Source of the DNA: an uncultured Burkholderiales bacterium
Lineage (GTDB): Bacteria > Pseudomonadota > Gammaproteobacteria > Burkholderiales > Burkholderiaceae_C
NCBI GenBank assembly: GCA_903932865.1
Contig: CAIZHQ010000015.1
Coordinates: forward strand, 310,001-374,000
Direction: 5' to 3'
DNA length: 64,000 nt
Shown here: piece by piece, positions 57,263 through 64,000 of the stretch
How the letters are laid out: each line of letters opens with the position of its first letter
How positions within the stretch are numbered: position 1 is the stretch's first letter
Notes under the pieces: model-generated
Databases searched by the model: none
What the model was told of the DNA's origin: nothing
The model's input: the letters and a program-made list of their open reading frames with translations, nothing else
Program-made: the position numbers and the translations under genes

Positions 57263-57328
57263 CGGTCACGAGGGCAAAGGACCACGGCAAGGGCCCTTTG
57301 GGGTCCTCACTACCCCTGGTTCAGCGAC

Positions 57329-59983
57329 TCAAACCCGCTCGGCTACCCAAGTCTGCACGCTGGCCAGCGCTGCGGGCAAGGCTGCGGGGTTGGTGCCTCC
57401 GGCCATGGCCATGTCGGCCTTGCCGCCGCCTTTGCCGCCCACTTGTTGGGCCACAAAGTTGGCCAGCTCACCGGCCTTGACCTTGCCCACGGTGTCAGCG
57501 GTCACGCCCGCGGCGATGTTGACTTTGTTGCCATCGACAGCAGCGAGCACGATCACCGCCGTGCTCTTGAACTTGTCCTTGAGTTTGTCCATGGTGTCGC
57601 GCAAGGTCTTGGCGTCGGCCCCTTCGAGCTTGGCCACCAGCAGCTTAATGCCCTTGACGTCCACAGCTTGGGTCAGCAACTCGTCGCCTTGGGCAGAAGC
57701 CAGCTTGCCTTTGGCGGCGGCCAGTTCTTTTTCGAGTGCCTTGACCTGATCCAGCACTTGGGCGATACGGGCATTCAGCTCGGCCGGTTGGGCTTTGAGT
57801 GTGCCAGCGGCTTGCGTCACGGTGTCTTCAAGCGATTGCAGATACTTCAATGCATTGGCGCCGGTCACGGCTTCGATGCGGCGCACGCCTGCGGCCACGC
57901 CGCCTTCGCTGACGATCTTGAACAGGCCAATGTCCCCCGTGGCTTTGACGTGGGTGCCGCCGCACAGTTCGCGGCTGGAGCCGATGTCGAGCACGCGCAC
58001 GGTCTCGCCGTACTTCTCGCCAAACAGCATCATGGCGCCGGTTTTCTGGGCGCTCTCGATGTCCATCACACGCGCTTGCGCTGCGGCGTTGGCCAAAATT
58101 TCGACGTTGACTTGGGCTTCGATCTGGCGGATCTCGGCGTCTGTCACGGGCGCGTTGTGTGCAAAATCAAAGCGGGTGCGCTCGGCGTTGACCAAGCTGC
58201 CCTTTTGCTGCACATGGATGCCCAGCACTTCGCGCAGGGCTTTGTGCATCAGGTGGGTGGCGCTGTGGTTGCGCACGGTGGCGGCGCGCAGGCCCAAGTC
58301 CACATGGGCTTGCACCATGTCGCCCACTTTGAGGCTGCCGGATTTCACTTCGCCGTGGTGGCCAAACACATCCGCCTTGATCTTCAGCGTGTCGGCCACA
58401 TTGAACTGGCCGCCCGCGTTGTGGACCATGCCCTGGTCGCCCACTTGGCCGCCTGACTCGGCATAGAACGGTGTGGTGTCGAGCACCACAACGCCAGCCT
58501 GGCCTGCTTTGAGCTCGGTCACGGCATGGCCGTCTGCGTACAAAGCCAGCACTTTGGCGTTGGCCGTCAGGTCTTCATAGCCCACAAAGTCATTGCCTGC
58601 GCCGGTGTAGTCCAGCGCTTTGTCCATCTTGAACTTGCCAGCAGCACGGGCCTGCGTTTTTTGCTTTTCCATGGCAGCGGCAAAACCGGCTTCGTCTACG
58701 GTGAGGCCCCGCTCGCGGCACACGTCGGCCGACAGGTCAAGGGGAAAGCCATAGGTGTCGTGCAACTTGAAAGCGACTTCGCCGGGCAGCACTTTCACGC
58801 CGCCTTCGAGGGCCGCGTCCAGAATTTGCATGCCACTTTGGAGCGTCTCAAAAAAGCGCTCTTCTTCCACACGCAAAACATCGGCAATGCGTTCGGCCTG
58901 GTGGGCCATATTGGGATAAGCCGCGCCCATGAGCTGCACCAAATCAGGCACCAGTTTGTGGAAAAACGGTTTTTTCTGGCCCAGCAAATAGCCGTGACGA
59001 ATGGCTCGGCGCACGATGCGCCGCTGCACATAACCCCGGCCTTCGTTGCTGGGCACCACGCCGTCGCTCACCAAAAAGGAAGTGGCGCGAATGTGGTCGG
59101 CAATCACGCGCAGCGACTTGTTGTTCAAATCGGTGCAGCCGGTTTCACGCGATGCCGCCTTGATCAACGCGTCAAAAATGTCGATCTCGTAGTTGCTGTG
59201 AACGTGCTGCAAGATGGCGGCCAGCCGCTCCAGGCCCATGCCCGTGTCCACGCACGGCGCAGGCAGTGGCGTGACGGCACCGGTCTCGTCCATGTTGAAC
59301 TGCATGAACACGTTGTTCCAGATCTCGATGAAGCGGTCGCCGTCTTCATCGGGGCTGCCGGGTGGGCCACCGGGGATGTGCTCGCCATGGTCGTAAAAGA
59401 TCTCGGAGCACGGGCCGCAAGGGCCGGTGTCGGCCATCATCCAGAAGTTGTCGGACTTGTAGCGGCCGCCCTTGTTGTCACCGATGCGGATGATGCGGTT
59501 CTCTGCCTGGATGCGCTCAGGCGTCCAGCCGGCTTTGACAAAAATGCCTTCCCAAATGGCATGGGCCTCGTCGTCTTCCAGGTACACCGTGGCGTACAAC
59601 TTGTCGGCGGGCAACTTGTAGACCTGTGTCAGCAGTTCCCATGCCCACTCCAGCGACTCGCGCTTGAAATAGTCGCCAAACGACCAGTTGCCCAGCATCT
59701 CAAAAAAGGTGTGGTGGCGGGCGGTATAGCCCACGTTTTCCAAGTCGTTGTGCTTGCCACCGGCGCGCAGACAAGCTTGCACAGAGGCTGCACGCACATA
59801 AGAGCGCTTGTCGGAGCCTAGAAACACGTCCTTGAACTGAACCATGCCCGAGTTGGTGAACATCAAGGTGGGGTCGTTGCCGGGCACCAGGGGGCTGGAC
59901 GCCACCACGGTGTGGCCCTTGGACTCGAAAAAGTCCAAAAAGGTCTTACGGATGTCGGAGACGGAGATGGGGGCTTGGCTCAT
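57329..59983 (-). CDS. alaS: Alanyl-tRNA synthetase
   Basis: Class II synthetase that charges tRNA-Ala. The 884-residue product has motif 1 to 3 of the catalytic core ([43 protein letters not shown]), the tRNA-recognition helices, the editing domain with the zinc-binding [14 protein letters not shown] and [13 protein letters not shown] motifs, and the C-terminal oligomerisation domain (CCAxx-type [15 protein letters not shown]). The ATG at 59983 ([10 protein letters not shown]) is the family start; an upstream ATG at 60001 adds six residues. A complete, typical copy, leftward and facing the split hydratase gene. Confidence 0.97.
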   Translation of the reverse strand: MSQAPISVSDIRKTFLDFFESKGHTVVASSPLVPGNDPTLMFTNSGMVQFKDVFLGSDKRSYVRAASVQACLRAGGKHNDLENVGYTARHHTFFEMLGNWSFGDYFKRESLEWAWELLTQVYKLPADKLYATVYLEDDEAHAIWEGIFVKAGWTPERIQAENRIIRIGDNKGGRYKSDNFWMMADTGPCGPCSEIFYDHGEHIPGGPPGSPDEDGDRFIEIWNNVFMQFNMDETGAVTPLPAPCVDTGMGLERLAAILQHVHSNYEIDIFDALIKAASRETGCTDLNNKSLRVIADHIRATSFLVSDGVVPSNEGRGYVQRRIVRRAIRHGYLLGQKKPFFHKLVPDLVQLMGAAYPNMAHQAERIADVLRVEEERFFETLQSGMQILDAALEGGVKVLPGEVAFKLHDTYGFPLDLSADVCRERGLTVDEAGFAAAMEKQKTQARAAGKFKMDKALDYTGAGNDFVGYEDLTANAKVLALYADGHAVTELKAGQAGVVVLDTTPFYAESGGQVGDQGMVHNAGGQFNVADTLKIKADVFGHHGEVKSGSLKVGDMVQAHVDLGLRAATVRNHSATHLMHKALREVLGIHVQQKGSLVNAERTRFDFAHNAPVTDAEIRQIEAQVNVEILANAAAQARVMDIESAQKTGAMMLFGEKYGETVRVLDIGSSRELCGGTHVKATGDIGLFKIVSEGGVAAGVRRIEAVTGANALKYLQSLEDTVTQAAGTLKAQPAELNARIAQVLDQVKALEKELAAAKGKLASAQGDELLTQAVDVKGIKLLVAKLEGADAKTLRDTMDKLKDKFKSTAVIVLAAVDGNKVNIAAGVTADTVGKVKAGELANFVAQQVGGKGGGKADMAMAGGTNPAALPAALASVQTWVAERV

Positions 59984-60173
59984 GGTGATTCGGGCTTTCA
60001 ATGCAACCGGCCATTATAGATTTGAGGCGGGGCCATTTTCTGGCTTGTTCATGACCAGACGCCCTCTGTGCATCGGGGTTTTGAGACTTTTGTGACAGAC
60101 GGTCAAATGCACAAACGCTAAGCTTGCCAGCTGAACACAATAAGCACCTGCACTTGCAGCTTCTGGAGACCCC

Positions 60174-61652
60174 ATGGACATGAAGACTTCCCCCCTCGCC
60201 CAACTCAACGACCCCACCCTGCTCAAGACCGATGCCCTGATCAACGGCCAATGGGTCAAGGGCAGCAGCCGTTTTGCTGTGACCGACCCCGCCACAGGCG
60301 CCCACTTGGCCGATGTGGCCAATCTGGGCCCTGTCGAGGCCGAGGCTGCGATTGCCGCAGCCAACGCAGCCTGGCCCGCCTGGAAAACCAAAACCGCCAA
60401 AGAGCGCAGCATCATCCTGCGCAAGTGGTACGACCTGCTCATGGCCAACCAAGACGACCTTGGCCGCATCATGACCGCCGAGCAAGGCAAGCCTCTGCCC
60501 GAGGCCAAAGGCGAAGTCGCTTATGGCGCAAGTTTTGTCGAGTGGTTCGCCGAAGAGGCCAAGCGCGTCAACGGCGAAACCCTGCCCCAGTTCGACAACA
60601 ACCGCCGCTTGCTCGTCTTGAAGCAGCCCATTGGGGTGTGTGCGGCCATCACGCCTTGGAACTTTCCCCTGGCCATGATCACGCGCAAGGTCGCCCCGGC
60701 CTTGGCCGCAGGCTGCCCGGTGATCATCAAACCGGCTGAACTCACGCCGCTGACGGCACTGGCCGCAGCCGAGTTGGCCATCCGCGCGGGCATCCCTGCG
60801 GGCGTGCTCAACATGATCACGGCCGATGCCGACAACTCGATTGCCGTGGGCAAGGTGCTGTGCGCCAGCGACGTGGTGCGCCACATCAGCTTCACTGGCT
60901 CGACCGAAGTGGGCCGCATCCTGATGGCGCAGTCGGCCCCTACCGTGAAGAAAATGTCGCTGGAGTTGGGCGGCAATGCCCCCTTCATCGTGTTTGAAGA
61001 CGCCGACATCGACAGCGCGGTCGAAGGTGCCTTCGCCAGCAAATACCGCAATGCGGGCCAGACCTGTGTGTGCTCCAACCGCTTTTACGTGCAGGAGTCG
61101 GTGTACGAAGAGTTCGCCACCAAATTCGCAGCCAAAGTCAAAACCGCCAAGGTCGGCAATGGCTTTGCCGACGGTGTGAATCAGGGCCCTCTGATCGAGC
61201 CCTCGGCCCTTGACAAGGTCGAACGCCATGTGAAAGATGCCATCGCCAAAGGCGGCCGAGTTCTTGCGGGCGGTAAACGCCTAGAGGGCCAGTTCTTTGA
61301 ACCCACCGTCATCGCCGATGCCAGCGCCGACATGGTCTGCGCCAAGGAAGAAACCTTTGGCCCCTTTGCCCCGATTTTCAAGTTCAAAACCGAGCAAGAA
61401 GCGATCGATGCGGCCAACAACACCGAGTACGGCCTGGCCAGCTACTTCTACAGCCGCGACGTGGGCCGCATCTTCCGGGTCAGCGAGGCGCTGGAATACG
61501 GCATGGTCGGCATCAACGTCGGCATTTTGGCGACCGAACACGTGCCATTTGGTGGCGTCAAGCAATCGGGCCTGGGCCGCGAAGGCTCACACCACGGCAT
61601 CGACGACTACGTGGAAATCAAATTCCTGTGCATGGGTGACATCTTGAAGTGA
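60174..61652 (+). CDS. gabD: NAD(P)-dependent succinate-semialdehyde dehydrogenase
   Basis: A 492-residue aldehyde dehydrogenase close to GabD, which oxidises succinate semialdehyde to succinate at the end of GABA breakdown. Motifs are GVCAAITPWNFPLAMITRKV, SFTGSTEVGRILM, catalytic glutamate SLELGGNAPFIVF, catalytic cysteine NAGQTCVCSNRFYV, and ETFGPFAPIFKF. It has a GGAG ribosome site before the ATG at 60174; a second ATG two codons later is possible. No gabT is adjacent, so the pathway context is not visible. Confidence 0.92.
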   Translation: MDMKTSPLAQLNDPTLLKTDALINGQWVKGSSRFAVTDPATGAHLADVANLGPVEAEAAIAAANAAWPAWKTKTAKERSIILRKWYDLLMANQDDLGRIMTAEQGKPLPEAKGEVAYGASFVEWFAEEAKRVNGETLPQFDNNRRLLVLKQPIGVCAAITPWNFPLAMITRKVAPALAAGCPVIIKPAELTPLTALAAAELAIRAGIPAGVLNMITADADNSIAVGKVLCASDVVRHISFTGSTEVGRILMAQSAPTVKKMSLELGGNAPFIVFEDADIDSAVEGAFASKYRNAGQTCVCSNRFYVQESVYEEFATKFAAKVKTAKVGNGFADGVNQGPLIEPSALDKVERHVKDAIAKGGRVLAGGKRLEGQFFEPTVIADASADMVCAKEETFGPFAPIFKFKTEQEAIDAANNTEYGLASYFYSRDVGRIFRVSEALEYGMVGINVGILATEHVPFGGVKQSGLGREGSHHGIDDYVEIKFLCMGDILK

Positions 61653-61666
61653 TTCAAGCCCAGTGA

Positions 61667-62689
61667 TCACCTCAAGGGCGCGGCCACGGCGAAGGCCGGC
61701 GTGTCCTCCAGCACCAGCCCAGAACGAAAAGGCACCTTGAATTCAAAATCTTGCAGCAATGCCCGGTGAACCCATGCCACCGAATCGGCCCAAGCAGGTT
61801 CAGCGCGCACACTCCACTCTACAAAAGGGGCCAAATAGGGTTGCTCAGACCAAAGCGCTGGGCTGGCCACAAGGCGATAGGCAGGCGACGCGGTCCAAAC
61901 ATTGCCAGGCCACCAACTCAAGCCCATGCACAACGTGGTCAAGGCAGGCAGTAACCAGAACTTGCTGCGTTGCAACAAGCGGTCTTGTCCGCAAACGGTC
62001 AAGCCCCAAGCCAGCGATCCCGCAAAAAGTTGACACAAATTGAGCAATCCAAACAGCAAAGAGGCGCCCAAGACCACTGGGGTCATGACCGTCTTTCTGT
62101 AGCTTGCCACCAATTGCGACGGGCTGACTTGAGGGGCAAAGAAGCCGCTCATGAGTTGCGCCGCGCCCGAATCCGAGTTCAGATCCTCAGGCAATAAGCC
62201 CGCCACAGAAGAGGCCCACAGGGCGCTCATCACAGGACGTATCTCGGCAGGAGCCGGGCTGGTCAACAAGGTTTCGCCTCGATGCAAAATACGACCATTG
62301 AGTGCCTCTTGGGTACTCATTTGCGATTTCCAACTCATCGCCAGGTCTTGCGCATGTGCATGCGCCACAATGTTGTCAACCAAGGCCTTTTGAGCATGCC
62401 ACATGCTGAGCAAACCCAGTGTGCAGCACATCACCAACAGCAAGAGCCTGGACCGCACAAAGTTGTCCAGCCATCGCATCAACAACAAGCCCAAACCCAA
62501 ACCTGAGACAACACGCCCCCAAATCTCAATGTCGTTCAATTGAACCGATGTGACTTTCCATTGCAAATCACCCGCCAATTCGAGCAGCCGGTGGTTGAAG
62601 GACAACTCCAGCACCGTGTAGCTGGCCAGCAATAACAAAAACCAAAGACGTGAATTCAAGGCATGATTTAGGAGAGCTGACCGTTGCAT
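61667..62689 (-). CDS. Hypothetical inner-membrane protein
   Basis: A 340-residue protein with about six hydrophobic helices: SRLWFLLLLASYTVLELSFN near the start, RVVSGLGLGLLLMRWL, LLLLVMCCTLGLLSMW, PVVLGASLLFGLLNLCQLFA, WLLPALTTLCMGLSWWPG and a long periplasmic segment between them. No catalytic or transport motif was seen and I do not recognise the family. It is convergent with gabD and starts 70 nt before tRNA-Gly on the other strand; a TTG start one codon earlier is possible. Confidence 0.6.
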   Translation of the reverse strand: MQRSALLNHALNSRLWFLLLLASYTVLELSFNHRLLELAGDLQWKVTSVQLNDIEIWGRVVSGLGLGLLLMRWLDNFVRSRLLLLVMCCTLGLLSMWHAQKALVDNIVAHAHAQDLAMSWKSQMSTQEALNGRILHRGETLLTSPAPAEIRPVMSALWASSVAGLLPEDLNSDSGAAQLMSGFFAPQVSPSQLVASYRKTVMTPVVLGASLLFGLLNLCQLFAGSLAWGLTVCGQDRLLQRSKFWLLPALTTLCMGLSWWPGNVWTASPAYRLVASPALWSEQPYLAPFVEWSVRAEPAWADSVAWVHRALLQDFEFKVPFRSGLVLEDTPAFAVAAPLR

Positions 62690-62761
62690 CAAATGATTTT
62701 AACTTTGCGAACGTTGACAGCGGCGCTGAACGCCAACCCAAAGCGATTAGAATTTATCCAT

Positions 62762-62835
62762 GCGGGTGTCGTTTAATGGTAGGACTTTTGCTTCCCAAGC
62801 AAATAACGAGGGTTCGATTCCCTTCACCCGCTCCA
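62762..62835 (+). tRNA. tRNA-Gly (anticodon CCC)
   Basis: A 74-nt tRNA with encoded CCA. Acceptor GCGGGTG pairs with CACCCGC, the D-arm is TCGTTTAATGGTAGGA, the anticodon stem TTTGC/GCAAA encloses TTCCCAA with CCC at 62794-62796, and the T-arm GAGGGTTCGATTCCCTTC is regular. It decodes GGG. A TAGAAT box at 62748-62753 is 8 nt upstream and may be its -10. Confidence 0.97.
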
Positions 62836-63066
62836 ATTGAGGCATCCATAAGCCCTCATAAACAGTCAAAAAGCCAATTCCCCACCACGACAACCCGCTG
62901 ACCTTTCTGCTGGCCGTGATTCAGCATGACGGCATCCAGATGACCATCAGGATTCACGCTGCCAAGGCGCTATTGCCATATGTTCCAACTGAATCAACGA
63001 CTACTTAGTCGTCACAGTCAAACGCCCTAATGATCTCAATTAATCCGTATAAATCAAAGCGGACGG

Positions 63067-63705
63067 TTACAACAGACGACGGCGCTGCTGGTAGATGCCA
63101 AAACCCGCGATCAGCAATGCGAGGCTAATCATGGCCCATTCGGAGACGGTGGGGACTGGGACAGCGCTGCACGTGTTGGCTCCAATGGCAATGCAGCCAG
63201 GTCCGGTCAAAGTTGCGGAATAGTTAAGACCGGCCGGGGTGAAACCATAGGCGATCAGCAAGGTGTATTGCTGCCCGGCGACCAAGTTCAAAGACGAGAA
63301 GTTGTCTGTTCCGGGGATAGTGCCCGAAAAGTAACCCGCAAAGAAATTACTATATGGCGTGGTCAATGACGCGGCATTCGGCGAAAACAAACCCGACAAG
63401 AACCAGGACGTGTTGACCGAGTTATTGACAGTAACGGTTGCTGAGTACGTGCCTGACTGATCAACAGTAAATGGAAGGACAGTGTAGCCATACGGCCCTG
63501 AGGCGGGCCCTGTGAAGGTTGTTCGTTGCGTACCAGCTGGGGTGGGAATTTCCGGTGTCATCGTCGTTGCCGGTGTGCCAGCTACCCAAGCACCAGACGC
63601 GGTGGCAGTCCCTGCATTAGCTACCGGAGCCAGCGACAAAAGCAGCAGCGCTAAGAATGCTGATGCCTTGACAACCTCATGAAGGCGTTGAATGTAGCGA
63701 ATCAT
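63067..63705 (-). CDS. IPTL-CTERM sorted protein, beta-sandwich type
   Basis: A 212-residue exported protein with a long N-terminal signal (VVKASAFLALLLLSLAPVAN, cleaved near ANAG), a Ser/Thr/Gly-rich body with strand patterns (LPFTVDQSGTYSATVTVNNS, YTLLIAYGFTPAGLNYSATL) that recall PPC-like beta-sandwiches, and an IPTL-CTERM tail at residues 184-212 (VPTVSEWAMISLALLIAGFG then YQQRRRLL). It is a likely client of the exosortase H at 55147, although it lies 7 kb away and outside the island. The body has two cysteines just before the tail. No enzyme motif. Confidence 0.85.
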   Translation of the reverse strand: MIRYIQRLHEVVKASAFLALLLLSLAPVANAGTATASGAWVAGTPATTMTPEIPTPAGTQRTTFTGPASGPYGYTVLPFTVDQSGTYSATVTVNNSVNTSWFLSGLFSPNAASLTTPYSNFFAGYFSGTIPGTDNFSSLNLVAGQQYTLLIAYGFTPAGLNYSATLTGPGCIAIGANTCSAVPVPTVSEWAMISLALLIAGFGIYQQRRRLL

Positions 63706-63839
63706 GGTGGAGTAAACCCTTTCTGGGCTATAAGTTTTTAACCGCCCAATATAACGGAAAGCCGATCAGGTGATGCTATGTCACAAAAACAATTTGTTTC
63801 CAGAATCAACATGCTCCAGACTTTCGATGCCCCCTAACC

Positions 63840-64000
63840 ATGCCCGGAGCGCAGCGCGCAGCCGCGTTCAGGCGCAATCGGCGTGAGCAGGCAGGGCAAG
63901 CCCACGAAATCCTCGAGAGCGCCAGCCCCGCCGTTCTAATGACAGCCTTGGGCCGTCAACTAAAACGTATTCAGACCGACCTCGACCATGCGCCAACTGC
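63840..64000 (+). CDS. Partial unrecognised frame cut by the window edge
   Basis: An open frame from ATG at 63840 that runs without a stop to the end of the window (53 codons): MPGAQRAAAFRRNRREQAGQ, then AHEILESASPAVLMTALGRQ and a helical LKRIQTDLDHAPT. It is rich in Ala, Arg and Gln, with no family I recognise and no strong ribosome site. It could be a real gene or a chance frame. Confidence 0.3.
   Translation, partial: MPGAQRAAAFRRNRREQAGQAHEILESASPAVLMTALGRQLKRIQTDLDHAPT

Noticed and set aside
57279..57307. Dyad AGGACC...GGTCCT between the split hydratase and alaS
   Set aside because: Six-bp arms with a long loop and no T tract; could be chance.
62714..62719. Perfect TTGACA upstream of tRNA-Gly
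   Set aside because: The distance to the TAGAAT box is 28 nt, too long for a sigma-70 promoter spacer.

Overview
The window reads as chromosomal DNA of a betaproteobacterium of the order Burkholderiales, most likely family Comamonadaceae (Limnohabitans/Rhodoferax-like). This rests on the gene order rimP-nusA-infB-rbfA-truB-typA, the Bug-type solute receptor, the CysB-type regulator beside a CbiX-like chelatase, the high GC content and the IPTL-CTERM/exosortase H machinery. No similarity search was possible; family names come from recognisable motifs, length and context.

Left part (1-25.5 kb): guaB and the start of guaA; a secreted M20 peptidase with an apparently duplicated lid domain; the ratA-rnfH-methyltransferase group divergent from smpB; a long leftward block for translation (rimP, nusA, infB, rbfA, truB, typA) running into a DMT exporter and a 3-hydroxyisobutyryl-CoA hydrolase; a yejABEF peptide importer divergent from fabI; and a large Orn/Lys/Arg decarboxylase behind a striking 83-nt rod-shaped inverted repeat.

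Middle part (25.5-50.5 kb): tRNA-Ser(GGA), a branched-chain amino acid receptor lipoprotein, holC, pepA, lptFG, a CbiX-like chelatase, cysB, two PLP aminotransferases, two alpha/beta hydrolases, a beta-lactamase-fold hydrolase, an acyl-CoA synthetase, a small secreted protein made of six 16-residue repeats, def, nth, trmB and a pseudouridine synthase. It ends in a divergent catabolic locus: a YdiJ-type FAD/Fe-S 2-hydroxyacid dehydrogenase with its GntR regulator to the left, and a class V aminotransferase, a Bug receptor and an enoyl-CoA hydratase to the right.

Island (about 50.73-56.72 kb): the enoyl-CoA hydratase gene is split within one glycine codon by about 6 kb of foreign DNA. The two halves join in frame into a normal 261-residue protein. 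The insert carries a tyrosine-integrase remnant, an OmpR-type response regulator and a 7TM hybrid-topology sensor kinase, a glycine-rich IPTL-CTERM surface protein, exosortase H and its partner membrane protein. It looks like a self-contained, mobile protein-sorting module with its own two-component system. A second IPTL-CTERM protein (63.1-63.7 kb), outside the island near tRNA-Gly(CCC), is a likely client in trans.

Right part (57.3-64 kb): alaS, a gabD-type succinate-semialdehyde dehydrogenase, an unrecognised membrane protein, tRNA-Gly(CCC), the second IPTL-CTERM gene and the start of an unrecognised frame cut by the window edge. No rRNA genes, CRISPR arrays or complete insertion sequences were seen.
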